This document shows, one piece after another, positions 15,381 through 24,516 of a stretch of DNA of 64,000 bases; within the stretch, counting starts at the first letter, position 1, and each line of letters starts with the position of its first letter. The DNA is taken from NCBI RefSeq assembly GCF_014656195.1, contig NZ_BNBY01000034.1, positions 1 through 64,000 on the forward strand. The letters are read 5' to 3'. This DNA is from Kitasatospora xanthocidica (GTDB taxonomy: Bacteria > Actinomycetota > Actinomycetes > Streptomycetales > Streptomycetaceae). The position numbers and the translations under genes were made by a program. The notes beneath the pieces were generated by a model. It was not told the origin of the DNA. It worked only from the letters and a program-made list of their open reading frames with translations, and ran no database searches.

Positions 15381-16270
15381 CGCCCCCCGGCGCCGGGCCG
15401 GGGCAGCCACCGGTCGAACGGCCACAGCACCAGGACGGCCAGGCACCAACTGGCCACCACGTCCAGCAGCCAGTGGAAATCGCTCCACACCAGCCCCGCG
15501 CCCACCCCCGCCGCCGACAGCGCCGCGACCGCCGTCGCCACCCGTGCGGCGCGCGGCCCCGACACCCGGGCCAGCAGCAGCGCCGCCACCCCGTACGAGA
15601 TCGCCGCCGTCGCGGTGTGCCCGGACGGGTACCAGCCCCACTGCCCCGGCGTCAGCGCCTCCCCGAGCGGGCCCGGCCGGGCGAAGGCCGACTTCGCCGG
15701 GACCACCAGCAACGGGATCAGACCGGCCGTCAACGCCGCCACCGGCAGCGGCAGCCACCAGCGGCCCGACCCGGACCGGCGCCACCGCCAGGCGGCCAGC
15801 GCACCGGCCAGCAGCAGCACCGGAATCGCCGGGACACCGCTGCCCAGGTCCGACAGCAGGTGGCCGAGGCGGTCGGGCAACGCGCTCGGGAGGTCATGGC
15901 GCGCCGTGTGCACGGCCCGGCGGACCCAGCGGTCCAGCCCGAGCAGCGGCCCGTCCACCGCCACCTGCCAGGACACCGCCAGCAGCACCACCACCGCCAC
16001 CGCCGGCACGGCCGCCGACCGGGCCGCCCGGGACACTCGCACCGGGACAGCGGACAGCCGCCCCGGAGCAGGGGGGAGAGCTCCGGGGCGGCTCTGATGA
16101 TCGCCGTTCCGTGCGCCCCGGGGGGTGTGGGTCGGACGGTCGGTCGATCGGCCTTCGGTATGCGCCACCCCTCCCGGGGCGGCCTGGTTGTCCTCGCGGG
16201 GCACCCGCGGAACCGTCCCCGAGGGGGGCTCCGCGGACGGCTCCGCCAATGGCTGAGGCTCGCTGTCCAT
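15353..16270 (-). CDS. PAP2-family membrane phosphatase
   Basis: Phosphatidic-acid-phosphatase-type membrane protein of about 305 residues. After a 70-residue polar tail come about six membrane segments. The three PAP2 signatures are present: K-S-A-F-A-R-P (motif 1), YPSGHTATA (motif 2, catalytic His) and WSDFHWLLDV (motif 3, His and Asp). Likely substrates are undecaprenyl pyrophosphate or phospholipid-type phosphates at the outer face of the membrane. The start is uncertain: ATG16270 is used, but upstream in-frame GTG/ATG codons to 16339 exist and none has a clear ribosome site. Confidence 0.82.
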   Translation of the reverse strand: MDSEPQPLAEPSAEPPSGTVPRVPREDNQAAPGGVAHTEGRSTDRPTHTPRGARNGDHQSRPGALPPAPGRLSAVPVRVSRAARSAAVPAVAVVVLLAVSWQVAVDGPLLGLDRWVRRAVHTARHDLPSALPDRLGHLLSDLGSGVPAIPVLLLAGALAAWRWRRSGSGRWWLPLPVAALTAGLIPLLVVPAKSAFARPGPLGEALTPGQWGWYPSGHTATAAISYGVAALLLARVSGPRAARVATAVAALSAAGVGAGLVWSDFHWLLDVVASWCLAVLVLWPFDRWLPRPGAGGRQASGSSLR

Positions 16271-16409
16271 CTGCGATGACACTACGTCAACAGCCCTTCC
16301 GCGCCGAGCGCCTTCAGCGATTCCGCACATCATCTTCACCCCGGGCCGGGCAACCTCCGGGGCCTCCCGACGATCATGCCCGACCGCGTGCCCGGCCCCG
16401 CGCGAAACC

Positions 16410-16448
16410 GAACGGCCCGTGCGGACCAGAGGTCCCCACGGGCCGTTC
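16410..16448 (-). terminator. Terminator downstream of gabT
   Basis: Near-perfect 18-bp stem (GAACGGCCCGTGCGGACC against GGTCCCCACGGGCCGTTC, one mismatch) with a 3-nt loop, located between the 3' end of gabT and the 5' end of the phosphatase gene. It would end gabT transcription. Bases 16271-16491 hold nothing else I can identify. Confidence 0.85.
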
Positions 16449-16491
16449 AGCGCTGTCCGGACAACCCTCCGGCGGGCAGGCGGCGCCTGGA

Positions 16492-17847
16492 TCAGGCGGC
16501 GGTCACACCCTGCAGGGCGAAGGCGCCCTCGATGATGTCCAGGCCCTCCTCGAGCAGGTGCTCCGGGATCACCAGCGGCGGCAGGAAGCGCAGCACGTTG
16601 CCGTAGGTGCCGGCGGTCAGCACCACCAGGCCCTCGGCGTGGCAGGCCTTCGCCACGGCCGCGGTGAGCTCCGGGTTCGGCTCCTTGGAACCCGGCTTCA
16701 CCAGCTCGATCGCGATCATCGCGCCGCGACCGCGGACCTCGCCGATCACCTCGAACTTCTCCTGCAGCGCCCGCAGGCGGCCCAGCATGATCTCGCCGAT
16801 CCGCTGCGCCTTGCCGTTGAGGTCCTGCTCCTTCATCGTCTCGATGGCGCCCAGCGCGGCCGCGCAGGCCACCGGGTTGCCACCGTAGGTGCCGCCCAGG
16901 CCACCCGCGTGCGCGGCGTCCATGATCTCGGCGCGACCCGTCACCGCGGCCAGCGGCAGACCGCCGGCGATGCCCTTGGCGGTGGTGATCAGATCCGGGA
17001 CGACACCCTCGTCGTCACAGGCGAACCACTGGCCGGTGCGGCAGAAACCGGTCTGGATCTCGTCCGCGACGAACACGATGCCGTTCGCCTTCGCGTACTC
17101 CACGATCGCCGGCAGGAAGCCCTTGGCCGGCTCGATGAAACCGCCCTCGCCCTGGATCGGCTCGATGATGATCGCGGCGACGTTCTCCGCGCCGATCTGC
17201 TTGTTGATCATGTCGATCGCCTGCGCGGCGGCCTCGGCGGCACAGTTCTCCGCACCGGTCAGCCAGCGGTAGGGGTAGGCCACCGGCACCCGGTAGATCT
17301 CCGGGGCGAACGGGCCGAAGCCCTGCTTGTACGGCATGTTCTTCGCCGTCAGGCCCATGGTGAGGTTGGTGCGGCCGTGGTAACCGTGGTCGAACACCAC
17401 GACGGCGGTGCGCTTGGTGTAGGCACGGGCGATCTTCACCGCGTTCTCGACCGCCTCGGCGCCCGAGTTGAACAGCGCGGTGCGCTTGTCGTGGTCACCC
17501 GGGGTCAGCTCGTTCAGCTGCTCGGCGACGGCCACGTAACCCTCGTACGGGGTCACCATGAAACAGGTGTGGGTGAAGGCGGCCAGCTGCTCACTCGCCT
17601 TGGCCACCACGGCCTCGGCGCTGTTGCCGACATTGACCACGGCGATGCCGGAGCCGAAGTCGATCAGCGAGTTGCCGTCCACGTCCTCCAGCACACCGCC
17701 GTTGGCACGGGACACGTACACCGGCAGGGTGGTGCCGACGCCGGCCGCCACCGCACCCAGCTTGCGGGCCTGCAGCTCCTGCGACTTCGGACCGGGGATC
17801 GCGGTGACCAGGCGGCGCTCCTGCGGGAGCGGCGTTGCGGCGCTCAT
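16492..17847 (-). CDS. gabT: 4-aminobutyrate (GABA) aminotransferase
   Basis: Class-III PLP aminotransferase of 451 residues, the usual length for bacterial GabT. Motifs: NSGAEAVENAVKIARAYTKR (substrate/PLP phosphate region), DHGYHGRTNLTMGLT, IIEPIQGEGG, FVADEIQTGFCRTG (Asp binding the PLP ring) and TTAKGIAGGLPL with the Schiff-base Lys. It transfers the amino group of GABA to 2-oxoglutarate, giving succinate semialdehyde, which gabD nearby would oxidise. ATG17847 has GGAG 7 nt upstream; an upstream in-frame extension lacks family similarity. Transcribed away from the PucR/gabD cluster and terminated by the hairpin at 16410. Confidence 0.95.
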   Translation of the reverse strand: MSAATPLPQERRLVTAIPGPKSQELQARKLGAVAAGVGTTLPVYVSRANGGVLEDVDGNSLIDFGSGIAVVNVGNSAEAVVAKASEQLAAFTHTCFMVTPYEGYVAVAEQLNELTPGDHDKRTALFNSGAEAVENAVKIARAYTKRTAVVVFDHGYHGRTNLTMGLTAKNMPYKQGFGPFAPEIYRVPVAYPYRWLTGAENCAAEAAAQAIDMINKQIGAENVAAIIIEPIQGEGGFIEPAKGFLPAIVEYAKANGIVFVADEIQTGFCRTGQWFACDDEGVVPDLITTAKGIAGGLPLAAVTGRAEIMDAAHAGGLGGTYGGNPVACAAALGAIETMKEQDLNGKAQRIGEIMLGRLRALQEKFEVIGEVRGRGAMIAIELVKPGSKEPNPELTAAVAKACHAEGLVVLTAGTYGNVLRFLPPLVIPEHLLEEGLDIIEGAFALQGVTAA

Positions 17848-18088
17848 GGGGTTTCTCCAGACTTCTCGGCTCGGTGGTTCGCAGGCTACGGCCGCCCTCC
17901 CCGCCCAGGCATGCGCCACTCGGTAGCAGTGCGCCTTCCGACTTGTCCGGCACGGCCAGCGCGAGTGGCGCGACTACCCGCAGACCCCGCTCCACTACCC
18001 TGAGCGCGGGCGTGTCGCCGGTACGGCGGCATGGGTATGGCGGCACCGACGGCGGTCGGGCCGGGCGGGCGAGGGAGCGGGACCGTAC

Positions 18089-20191
18089 ATGGCACAGGAC
18101 GGGTCACACCACCACGGCGAGCGCACCACCACCAGACCCCCGACCCCCCTGCCCCACCAACGGCCCGGCACGGCCGCTGACGGATCCTTCGACCTCCCGG
18201 CGTGGATCGCGATTCCACGGCCGGAGGCGGCGCCGGGGATCTTCCGGCAGGGGTACAAGTGGACCGACCCCACCGAGGCGGAGGAAGCTAAGGTCCCCAC
18301 CGGGCAGTTGCTGTGGCGCGCCGCGTTGAATCTCGTCGCGACCGTCGCGACGTACTACTTCGGCACGCTCGTACTGGTGTGGGCGACGGGGCTCCTGGGC
18401 TGGTACGCCGGGACGTCGCCGGAACAGTTCAACACCGTGCAGATCCTCGTCAACCTGGTCACCATCGGTTGCGCTGCCGCGGTGTTCTGGCGTACCGGCC
18501 GGTGGCGCGAGGTCGGCCGTCGTTTCCTGACCCGGAGCGGGTGGCGGAAGAACGTCGCCCCGGTCCTCGCCCGCGTCATCACCCACGAGGGGCCCGCTTC
18601 GGCCGGGCCGCTCCCGGACATGAGGACGGAGCCCGTTGCCGACCCGTGGTTCGCCCAACGGTCGGGGGGAGCGTCGGCGGCGGCGGAGAAGCTGGACCGG
18701 ACGAAGGCCGGAGACGTCGACTACGTCCGGATCCAGCGGGCGTGGGAATCCGCGCAGGCGGATGCGGCCTTCCTCCCCGCCTTCGTCGACCAGGTGCTCG
18801 CACGAGGTGCCGCGGCCTTCTCGCACCCGTCGGAAGCCCGGGACCTGGCGACCCGCAAGGCGTGGCACGACCTGCTGCTGCAGCAGGTGCGCCTCGGCAC
18901 GACGCAGGATGTGGTGAAGAACCCGCACGGTCACCGGTCTACCGGATTCGCCTTGGATCCCGTGGTCCTCGGGACGTCGCTGCTCGCCGTCGGCCCCGCC
19001 GGAACCGGCAAGACGACTCGGCTCGCCCGACCGGTCACGGAGGCCTTGTGCCTGCAGACGCTGGCCGGCACGGCCTGCGTGGTGGTGGTCGGCGCGACCG
19101 ACGCGGACCTCGGCCCGGACACCTGGTACGACGTGGTGATCGCGCCGGGCGAGCCTGGTTCGATGTACGGGCTGGACCTGTACGGAGCGACCCAGGACCC
19201 CGACGAAGCGGCTGCCAGGCTTGCCGACGCGCTGCTGCCGGACGAACTGATCGCACGTGCGGAGAGTGCCCGGACGACCCTCCAGCAGGTGGTCGGGCCG
19301 TTCCACACCGCCTACGGGCGCTACCCGGGAGTCCGTGAGCTGCGAGCGCTGCTCTCCGGTGAGCACGATGTGATGGATCCGCTGGTCAAGGCCCTTCGGG
19401 CGGCTGGCCAGCTGGCGGTCTACGAGCGGGACCTCGACTTCCGGCAGCGGCAGCAGGAGCGTGCCGACGACCCCGGGGTGCTGCTGGCGGACCGCTTGGC
19501 GCTGCTCGAGCGCCCGGCCTTCGCGGGGGCTTTCGCCACGGACGGCACCGGCCGACTGCCCTTCGCCATGCGCGCGCTCGATCACCCGCTGCGTGTCCGG
19601 GTCAAGCTGCCCGAGCGGAGCCACCCTGAGGCCGCCCGGATCCTGTCGCGCCTGGTCGTGGGCCAGTTCGTCGTGGCGGCCGCCGCCCGTGAGGACCGTT
19701 CGTTGTTCGCCGGGCTGGTCGTGGACGACGCGTCTGCGGCGCTTGATGCGCACACGATTCGGGGCCTTCAGCGGATGCGTGGTGCCAACGCGGGCGCGGT
19801 GCTCCTGCTCCGTACCCTGATGGACCTGCCGGAAGCGTTGAGGACCCCGCTGTTCGGGGCCGTGGGCTGCCGCATGGTCTTCCCGGGCATCGCTCCGTGG
19901 GACGGGAAGTTCTTCTCCGAAGCATGGGGCACCCACGTCGTCCACGAAACCGAGATCACCCACACCCCCGACACCTCCGGTGGGGTGATACGGCGGGCCG
20001 GGCGGGTCGGGCGGAAGGCGTTGTCGGGGACGACGGCGCAGACGGAGTCGGTGACGACGCGGGACGTGGAGCGGTTGCGGTGGTCGCCGTCGGACCTGGC
20101 GCACGCGTTGCCGGCGGGGCACGCGGTGGTGTCGTTGACGGCGGTGTCGGGGGAGCAGGTGCCGCCGTTGCTGGTGGATCTGCGGGGGTGA
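18089..20191 (+). CDS. Membrane-anchored P-loop ATPase of unknown role
   Basis: Product of 700 residues. A hydrophilic N-terminus is followed by two membrane segments at about 75-105 and 112-132. The ATPase domain has a Walker A GPAGTGKT at about 302-309 and a Walker B LVVDD near 545, with an all-polar region in between, and an arginine-containing stretch at the end (VTTRDVERLRW). The architecture recalls conjugation/secretion coupling ATPases of the TraG/VirB4/FtsK superfamily, but no clear family motif beyond the P-loop was recognised. It is conserved next to gabT in streptomycetes as far as I recall. Divergent from gabT across 241 bp; followed after 177 bp by the PucR gene. Confidence 0.75.
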   Translation: MAQDGSHHHGERTTTRPPTPLPHQRPGTAADGSFDLPAWIAIPRPEAAPGIFRQGYKWTDPTEAEEAKVPTGQLLWRAALNLVATVATYYFGTLVLVWATGLLGWYAGTSPEQFNTVQILVNLVTIGCAAAVFWRTGRWREVGRRFLTRSGWRKNVAPVLARVITHEGPASAGPLPDMRTEPVADPWFAQRSGGASAAAEKLDRTKAGDVDYVRIQRAWESAQADAAFLPAFVDQVLARGAAAFSHPSEARDLATRKAWHDLLLQQVRLGTTQDVVKNPHGHRSTGFALDPVVLGTSLLAVGPAGTGKTTRLARPVTEALCLQTLAGTACVVVVGATDADLGPDTWYDVVIAPGEPGSMYGLDLYGATQDPDEAAARLADALLPDELIARAESARTTLQQVVGPFHTAYGRYPGVRELRALLSGEHDVMDPLVKALRAAGQLAVYERDLDFRQRQQERADDPGVLLADRLALLERPAFAGAFATDGTGRLPFAMRALDHPLRVRVKLPERSHPEAARILSRLVVGQFVVAAAAREDRSLFAGLVVDDASAALDAHTIRGLQRMRGANAGAVLLLRTLMDLPEALRTPLFGAVGCRMVFPGIAPWDGKFFSEAWGTHVVHETEITHTPDTSGGVIRRAGRVGRKALSGTTAQTESVTTRDVERLRWSPSDLAHALPAGHAVVSLTAVSGEQVPPLLVDLRG

Positions 20192-20368
20192 TCCGGGGGT
20201 GAGCCGGGGGACGGGTCCGGGGCCGGGGCCGAAGTCGCCTTCGAGGTGGATTCGGCAGTGCCGGTTGTCCGGGGCGTCCATAATGAAGGGGAGAGACCCT
20301 CACCAGTCCCACGTCCCTCTCCTCGCCCGGCCGCAACGGCGCGGTCAGGTCGATCCCCCGAAGGTGCC

Positions 20369-21937
20369 ATGCCCCCCACACTCGCCTCCGTCGTCCGCAA
20401 CAGCTCGCTCCATCTGACGGTTCTCGCCGGTGCGGACCATCTGGAGCGGCCGGTCCGTTGGGTGCACACCAGTGAGCTGGATGACCCGACGCCGTTCCTG
20501 GAGGGTGGCGAGCTGCTGCTCACCACCGGTATCAAGCTGGGCCGTACGGCGGCGCAGTTGCAGGCGTACGTGCACCGGCTGGCCGATGCCGGGGTGGTGG
20601 GGCTGGGGCTCGGGGTGGGGTTGTCGCACACCGAGGTGCCGCAGCCGTTGGTGGACGCGGCGCAGCAGCGGGGGCTGCCGTTGCTGCGGGTGCCGGAGCC
20701 GACGCCGTTCATCGCGATCAGCAAGGTGGTGTCGGCGGCGCTGGCCGCGGAGCAGTACGAGGCGGTGACGACGAGCTTCGAGGCGCAGGAGGAGCTGACC
20801 CGGGCCGCGCTGGGCAAGGACGGCACGACGGCCGTGGTGCGCCGGCTGGCGGCCCGGCTGGGTGGTTGGGCTGCGCTGTACGACGGTTCGGGGGCGCTGT
20901 CGGTGGTGGCGCCGGACTGGGCGGCGCGCCGGGCGGGGCGGCTGGCCGCGGAGGTGGACCGGTTGCGCCGGCGGCCGGCGCCGTCGAGTGCCGCGTTGCA
21001 GGGGCGCGCGCCGGGGATAGACACGGCGGACGAGGACTACGTGGTGGTCCAGTCGCTGGGGGCGGACCGGCGGGCCCGGGGTTTCCTGGCGGTCGGGACC
21101 GAGGACCGGATCACGCCGACCGAGCGGTACGTGCTGAACGCGGCGGTGGCGCTGCTGACCCTCACCCTGGAGCGCTCGCGGGAGTTGCGGCAGGCGGAGG
21201 AGCGGATGGGCGCGGCGCTGCTGCGGATGGTGCTGGCCGGTGAGGTGGCGACGGCGCGGCAGGTGGCGGTGGGGCTGTTCGGGGGGCTGCCGGAGGGGAC
21301 GATACGGGTCCTGGTGGCGGGGGCCGGGCCGGCGAACGCGGATGCCGCGGAGGCGCTGGGGGAGCTGGGCGACCGCGCGGAGCAGGCGGGTTCCCGGGTG
21401 GGCGAGAAGATGCTGGTGGCGCGGGAGGACGGCGCGCACGGGCCGCGGCTGATGGTGCTGGCGCTGGACAACGGCGCGGTGCACCGGGCGTGCCTGGGCG
21501 CGGTGGAGGAGCACGAGGGCCTGTCGCTGGGCGTGTCGGCGCCGGCCGCGCTGGAGGAGGCCGGGACGGCGCACGCGCAGGCCGAGCGGGCGTTGGCGGT
21601 GGCGCTGCGCGGTGGCCGCCGGTCGGTGGACCACGAGGAGGTCGGTGCGGGTTCGTTGCTGCCGCTGCTCGGGGAGGACGCGGTGACGGCGTTCGCGGAG
21701 GGGCTGTTGCGGCCGTTGCGCGAGCACGACCGGACGGCGCGCGGTGACCTGGTGGCCTCGCTGCGGGCGTGGCTGTCCCGGCACGGCCAGTGGGACGCGG
21801 CGGCGGCGGACCTGGGTGTGCACCGGCACACGCTGCGCTACCGGATGCGGCGGGTCGAGGAGCTGCTGGGGCGTTCGCTGGACGACACGGACGTGCGCAT
21901 GGAGCTGTGGCTGGCGCTGCGCTCCGGCGAGGAGTGA
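20369..21937 (+). CDS. PucR-family transcriptional regulator (probable GABA-pathway regulator)
   Basis: Product of 522 residues with the PucR plan: an N-terminal PucR sensory domain (1-130; TLASVVRNSSLHLTVLAG, LLLTTGI, GLGLGVG), a GGDEF-like central region, and a C-terminal helix-turn-helix (GQWDAAAADLGVHRHTLRYR, RRVEELLGR). PucR-type proteins respond to nitrogen-related ligands. Directly followed by gabD and near gabT, it is a likely activator or repressor of GABA use. ATG20369 is used because the family N-terminus begins there; AAGG lies 4 nt upstream. A CATAAT sequence about 85 nt upstream may be a -10 but lacks a partner. Confidence 0.92.
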   Translation: MPPTLASVVRNSSLHLTVLAGADHLERPVRWVHTSELDDPTPFLEGGELLLTTGIKLGRTAAQLQAYVHRLADAGVVGLGLGVGLSHTEVPQPLVDAAQQRGLPLLRVPEPTPFIAISKVVSAALAAEQYEAVTTSFEAQEELTRAALGKDGTTAVVRRLAARLGGWAALYDGSGALSVVAPDWAARRAGRLAAEVDRLRRRPAPSSAALQGRAPGIDTADEDYVVVQSLGADRRARGFLAVGTEDRITPTERYVLNAAVALLTLTLERSRELRQAEERMGAALLRMVLAGEVATARQVAVGLFGGLPEGTIRVLVAGAGPANADAAEALGELGDRAEQAGSRVGEKMLVAREDGAHGPRLMVLALDNGAVHRACLGAVEEHEGLSLGVSAPAALEEAGTAHAQAERALAVALRGGRRSVDHEEVGAGSLLPLLGEDAVTAFAEGLLRPLREHDRTARGDLVASLRAWLSRHGQWDAAAADLGVHRHTLRYRMRRVEELLGRSLDDTDVRMELWLALRSGEE

Positions 21938-21952
21938 CCGCGGAGTGACCCC

Positions 21953-21996
21953 GGCCCGACCGAGGCCTGGCCCTGGCCCGACCGAGGCCTGGCCCA
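21953..21996 (+). repeat. 22-bp tandem duplication
   Basis: Two head-to-tail copies of a 22-bp GGCCCGACCGAGGCCTGGCC-type unit differing only in the last base, in the 229-bp gap between the PucR gene and gabD. Each copy contains a GGCC-rich dyad. Could be replication slippage or paired regulator sites. Confidence 0.85.
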
Positions 21997-22166
21997 GGCG
22001 CGCCCCAGGGACAGCCGCGGAACCCCCGGCTGGACGCGGTGGAGTGGCCCCGGAGCCGAACACTCCTGCTCGGCCAATCCGGTCGGCGCGTCGGCCCACC
22101 TACCCTCGGGTTCTGGTCCCACGTCCGTGCGGGCCGTACGACGACGAGGAGAGGGCCGGTACCACG

Positions 22167-23609
22167 GTGACCACCACGTACGAATTCTGGCTCGCCGGCC
22201 GCCGGGCGAGCGGTGACGCCGACTTCGAGGTGCACAACAGCTGGGACGGCCGTCTGGTCGGCAAGGTGAGCATCCCGACCGAGGCCCAGGTCGAGGAGGC
22301 GCTGGACGCCGCGGTCGCCGCGCTGCCGGTGTTCGCCGCCACGCCGGCGCACCAGCGTGCCGCCGCCCTGGACCACGTGGCCAAGCGGCTGGCCGAGCGC
22401 ACCGAGGAGCTCGCCCAGCTGATCACGGCCGAGAACGGCAAGCCGATCAAGTGGGCCCGTGGCGAGGTCGGCCGCGCGGTGTCGGTCTTCCGCTGGGCCG
22501 CCGAGGAGGCGCGCCGCACCAACGGCGAGACGATGCGGCTGGACACCGACCCGGGCGGCGTGGGCCGTTTCGCGGTGGTGCGCAAGTTCCCGCGCGGTGT
22601 GGTGCTGGGCATCGCCCCGTTCAACTTCCCGCTGAACCTGGTCGCGCACAAGGTCGCCCCGGCGATCGCGGTCGGCGCCCCGATCATCCTGAAGCCGGCT
22701 CCGGCGACCCCGCTGTCGGCGATGGTGCTGGGCGAGATCCTGGCCGAGACCGACCTGCCGGTCGGCTCCTGGTCGATCCTGACCGTGCCGAACGACCGGA
22801 TGCCGGCGCTGGTGCGGGACGAGCGCCTGCCGGTGATCTCGTTCACCGGTTCGGACAAGGTCGGCTACCAGATCATGGACTCGGTGCCGCGCAAGCACAC
22901 CACCCTGGAACTGGGCGGCAACGCCGCGGCCGTGGTGCTCGCGGACTGGTCCTCGGAGGCCGACCTGGACTGGGCGGCCACCCGGATCGCGATGTTCGCC
23001 AACTACCAGGGCGGCCAGTCGTGCATCTCGGTGCAGCGGGTGATCGCCGACGCGTCGGTGTACGACGCGCTGGTGGAGAAGGTCGTGGCCAAGGTGAAGG
23101 CCCAGGTCACCGGTGACCCGAACGACTCGGCGACGGACGTCGGCCCGCTGGTCGACGAGAACGCCGCCAAGCGGGTGGAGTCCTGGGTGGAGGACGCGGT
23201 CGCCAAGGGCGCCAAGGTCCTGACCGGCGGCACCCGGGAGGGCGCGACCTACGCCCCGACCGTGCTGGCCGAGCTGCCCGGGGACGCGATCCTGGCCACG
23301 GCCGAGGTGTTCGGCCCGGTCCTGTCGCTGCACAAGGTGGACGGCGTGGACGAGGCCTTCGCGGCCGTCAACGACTCGGCCTTCGGCCTGCAGGCGGGCG
23401 TGTTCACGCACGACCTGCAGACCGCCTTCCGCGCCCACCGGGAGCTGGAGGTCGGCGGTGTGATCATCGGCGACGCGCCGTCGTACCGCGCCGACCAGAT
23501 GCCGTACGGCGGCGTCAAGGACTCCGGTGTCGGCCGTGAGGGCGTCAAGTACGCGATGGACGACTACACGGTCGAGAAGGTGCTGGTCCTGACCGGCCTC
23601 GACCTCTGA
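22167..23609 (+). CDS. gabD: NAD(P)-dependent aldehyde dehydrogenase, probable succinate-semialdehyde dehydrogenase
   Basis: ALDH-superfamily enzyme of 480 residues. The nucleotide-binding region (IAPFNFPLNLVAHKVAPAI, ILKPAPATPLSA, FTGSDKVGYQI), the general-base Glu in LELGGNA and the nucleophile Cys in NYQGGQSCISVQR are all present. The context next to a PucR regulator and gabT favours oxidation of succinate semialdehyde to succinate, completing the GABA route; other aldehydes are possible. GTG22167 starts the conserved segment TTTYEFWLAGRRASG; a purine stretch GGAGAGGG lies about 11 nt upstream. Confidence 0.88.
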   Translation: MTTTYEFWLAGRRASGDADFEVHNSWDGRLVGKVSIPTEAQVEEALDAAVAALPVFAATPAHQRAAALDHVAKRLAERTEELAQLITAENGKPIKWARGEVGRAVSVFRWAAEEARRTNGETMRLDTDPGGVGRFAVVRKFPRGVVLGIAPFNFPLNLVAHKVAPAIAVGAPIILKPAPATPLSAMVLGEILAETDLPVGSWSILTVPNDRMPALVRDERLPVISFTGSDKVGYQIMDSVPRKHTTLELGGNAAAVVLADWSSEADLDWAATRIAMFANYQGGQSCISVQRVIADASVYDALVEKVVAKVKAQVTGDPNDSATDVGPLVDENAAKRVESWVEDAVAKGAKVLTGGTREGATYAPTVLAELPGDAILATAEVFGPVLSLHKVDGVDEAFAAVNDSAFGLQAGVFTHDLQTAFRAHRELEVGGVIIGDAPSYRADQMPYGGVKDSGVGREGVKYAMDDYTVEKVLVLTGLDL

Positions 23610-23622
23610 TCGACCCGTTGAC

Positions 23623-23653
23623 GAAGAGCCCGGTTCCGTGAACCGGGCCCTTC
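23623..23653. terminator. Bidirectional terminator between gabD and the SDR gene
   Basis: A 14-bp stem (GAAGAGCCCGGTTC / GAACCGGGCCCTTC, one mismatch) with a CGT loop, located 13 nt after the gabD stop and 43 nt from the end of the convergent gene. It can serve both. Confidence 0.85.
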
Positions 23654-23696
23654 GCGCGTTCCCGGGGCTGCGCTTGCCCCCGGGTGCTGAGCCCGG

Positions 23697-24365
23697 TCAG
23701 CCGTCGTGTCCGGCCGCGGCGGCGACCGCCTCGTCGACGGTGGCGTTCCCGGCGACCAGTTCGAGGGTCTGCCCGGCCGTGCCGGGTTCGCGCAGCAGGG
23801 CGGCGAGGACGGCGGCCACGTCGGCCCGGTCCACGGCGCCGCGCGCGACGGAGGGGGCGAGGCGGACCAGGCCGGTGCCGGGGCCGTCGGTGAGCCGTCC
23901 GGGGCGCAGGACCGTCCAGTCGAGCGCGGTGCGGGCCCGTACGGCGTCGTCGGCGGCGCCCTTGGCGCGCAGGTAGGTCTCGAAGACCTCGTCGGCGGGG
24001 TGGTGGGCGTCGGCGTCGGCGCCCATCGAGGAGACGATCAGGTAGCGGCGGACGCCGGCGAGTTCGGCGGCGTCGGCGAGCAGGACGGCGGCGTCGCGGT
24101 CGACGGTGTTCTTGCGGGCGGCGCCGCTGCCCGGTCCGGCGCCGGCGGCGAAGACCACCGCGTCGGCGCCGGTGAGCAGGTCGGCGAGCTGTGCCGCGGT
24201 GGCGGCCTCCAGGTCGAGCAGCAGCGGCTCGGCTCCGGCGTCGATCAGGTCCTGGGCCTGTTCGGGGCGGCGGATGATCCCGGCGGGGCGCTCGCCGCGG
24301 TCGGCGAGCAGCCGTTCCAGTCTCAGCGCGATCTGTCCGTGGCCTCCGGCGATGACGGTACGCAT
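23697..24365 (-). CDS. NAD(P)-binding atypical short-chain dehydrogenase-like protein
   Basis: Rossmann-fold protein of 222 residues of the NAD(P)H-binding / NmrA-like atypical SDR group. The dinucleotide motif VIAGGHGQIALRL is at the N-terminus, VVFAAGAGPGSG follows, and the SSMGAD and LRPGRLTDGPGTG segments match the family. The canonical YxxxK catalytic pair is not clear, as is common for the group, so it may be a redox sensor or enzyme. ATG24365 starts directly at MRTVIAGG. It converges with gabD and diverges from dxr. Confidence 0.85.
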   Translation of the reverse strand: MRTVIAGGHGQIALRLERLLADRGERPAGIIRRPEQAQDLIDAGAEPLLLDLEAATAAQLADLLTGADAVVFAAGAGPGSGAARKNTVDRDAAVLLADAAELAGVRRYLIVSSMGADADAHHPADEVFETYLRAKGAADDAVRARTALDWTVLRPGRLTDGPGTGLVRLAPSVARGAVDRADVAAVLAALLREPGTAGQTLELVAGNATVDEAVAAAAGHDG

Positions 24366-24400
24366 GGCTCCGACGGTAGCCCGAGGGGCGCCGGCTCGTC

Positions 24401-24457
24401 CTGGGGAAGCCTGGGGAAGCCCGGGGAAGCCGGGGGAGCCCGGGGGGAAGCCCCCCG
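24401..24457 (+). repeat. Degenerate 10-bp repeats ending in a G/C hairpin
   Basis: About five tandem 10-mers of the CTGGGGAAGC / CCGGGGAAGC type, the last of which forms a perfect CGGGGGG-AAG-CCCCCCG hairpin (24441-24457). They lie in the divergent interval between the SDR-like gene and dxr, which holds no gene. Confidence 0.8.
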
Positions 24458-24516
24458 AGGGGTGATCGTGCCCGGGGAGGTCCTGGGCGCGGTCGCGGAC
24501 AGGACACAATGGGCGC

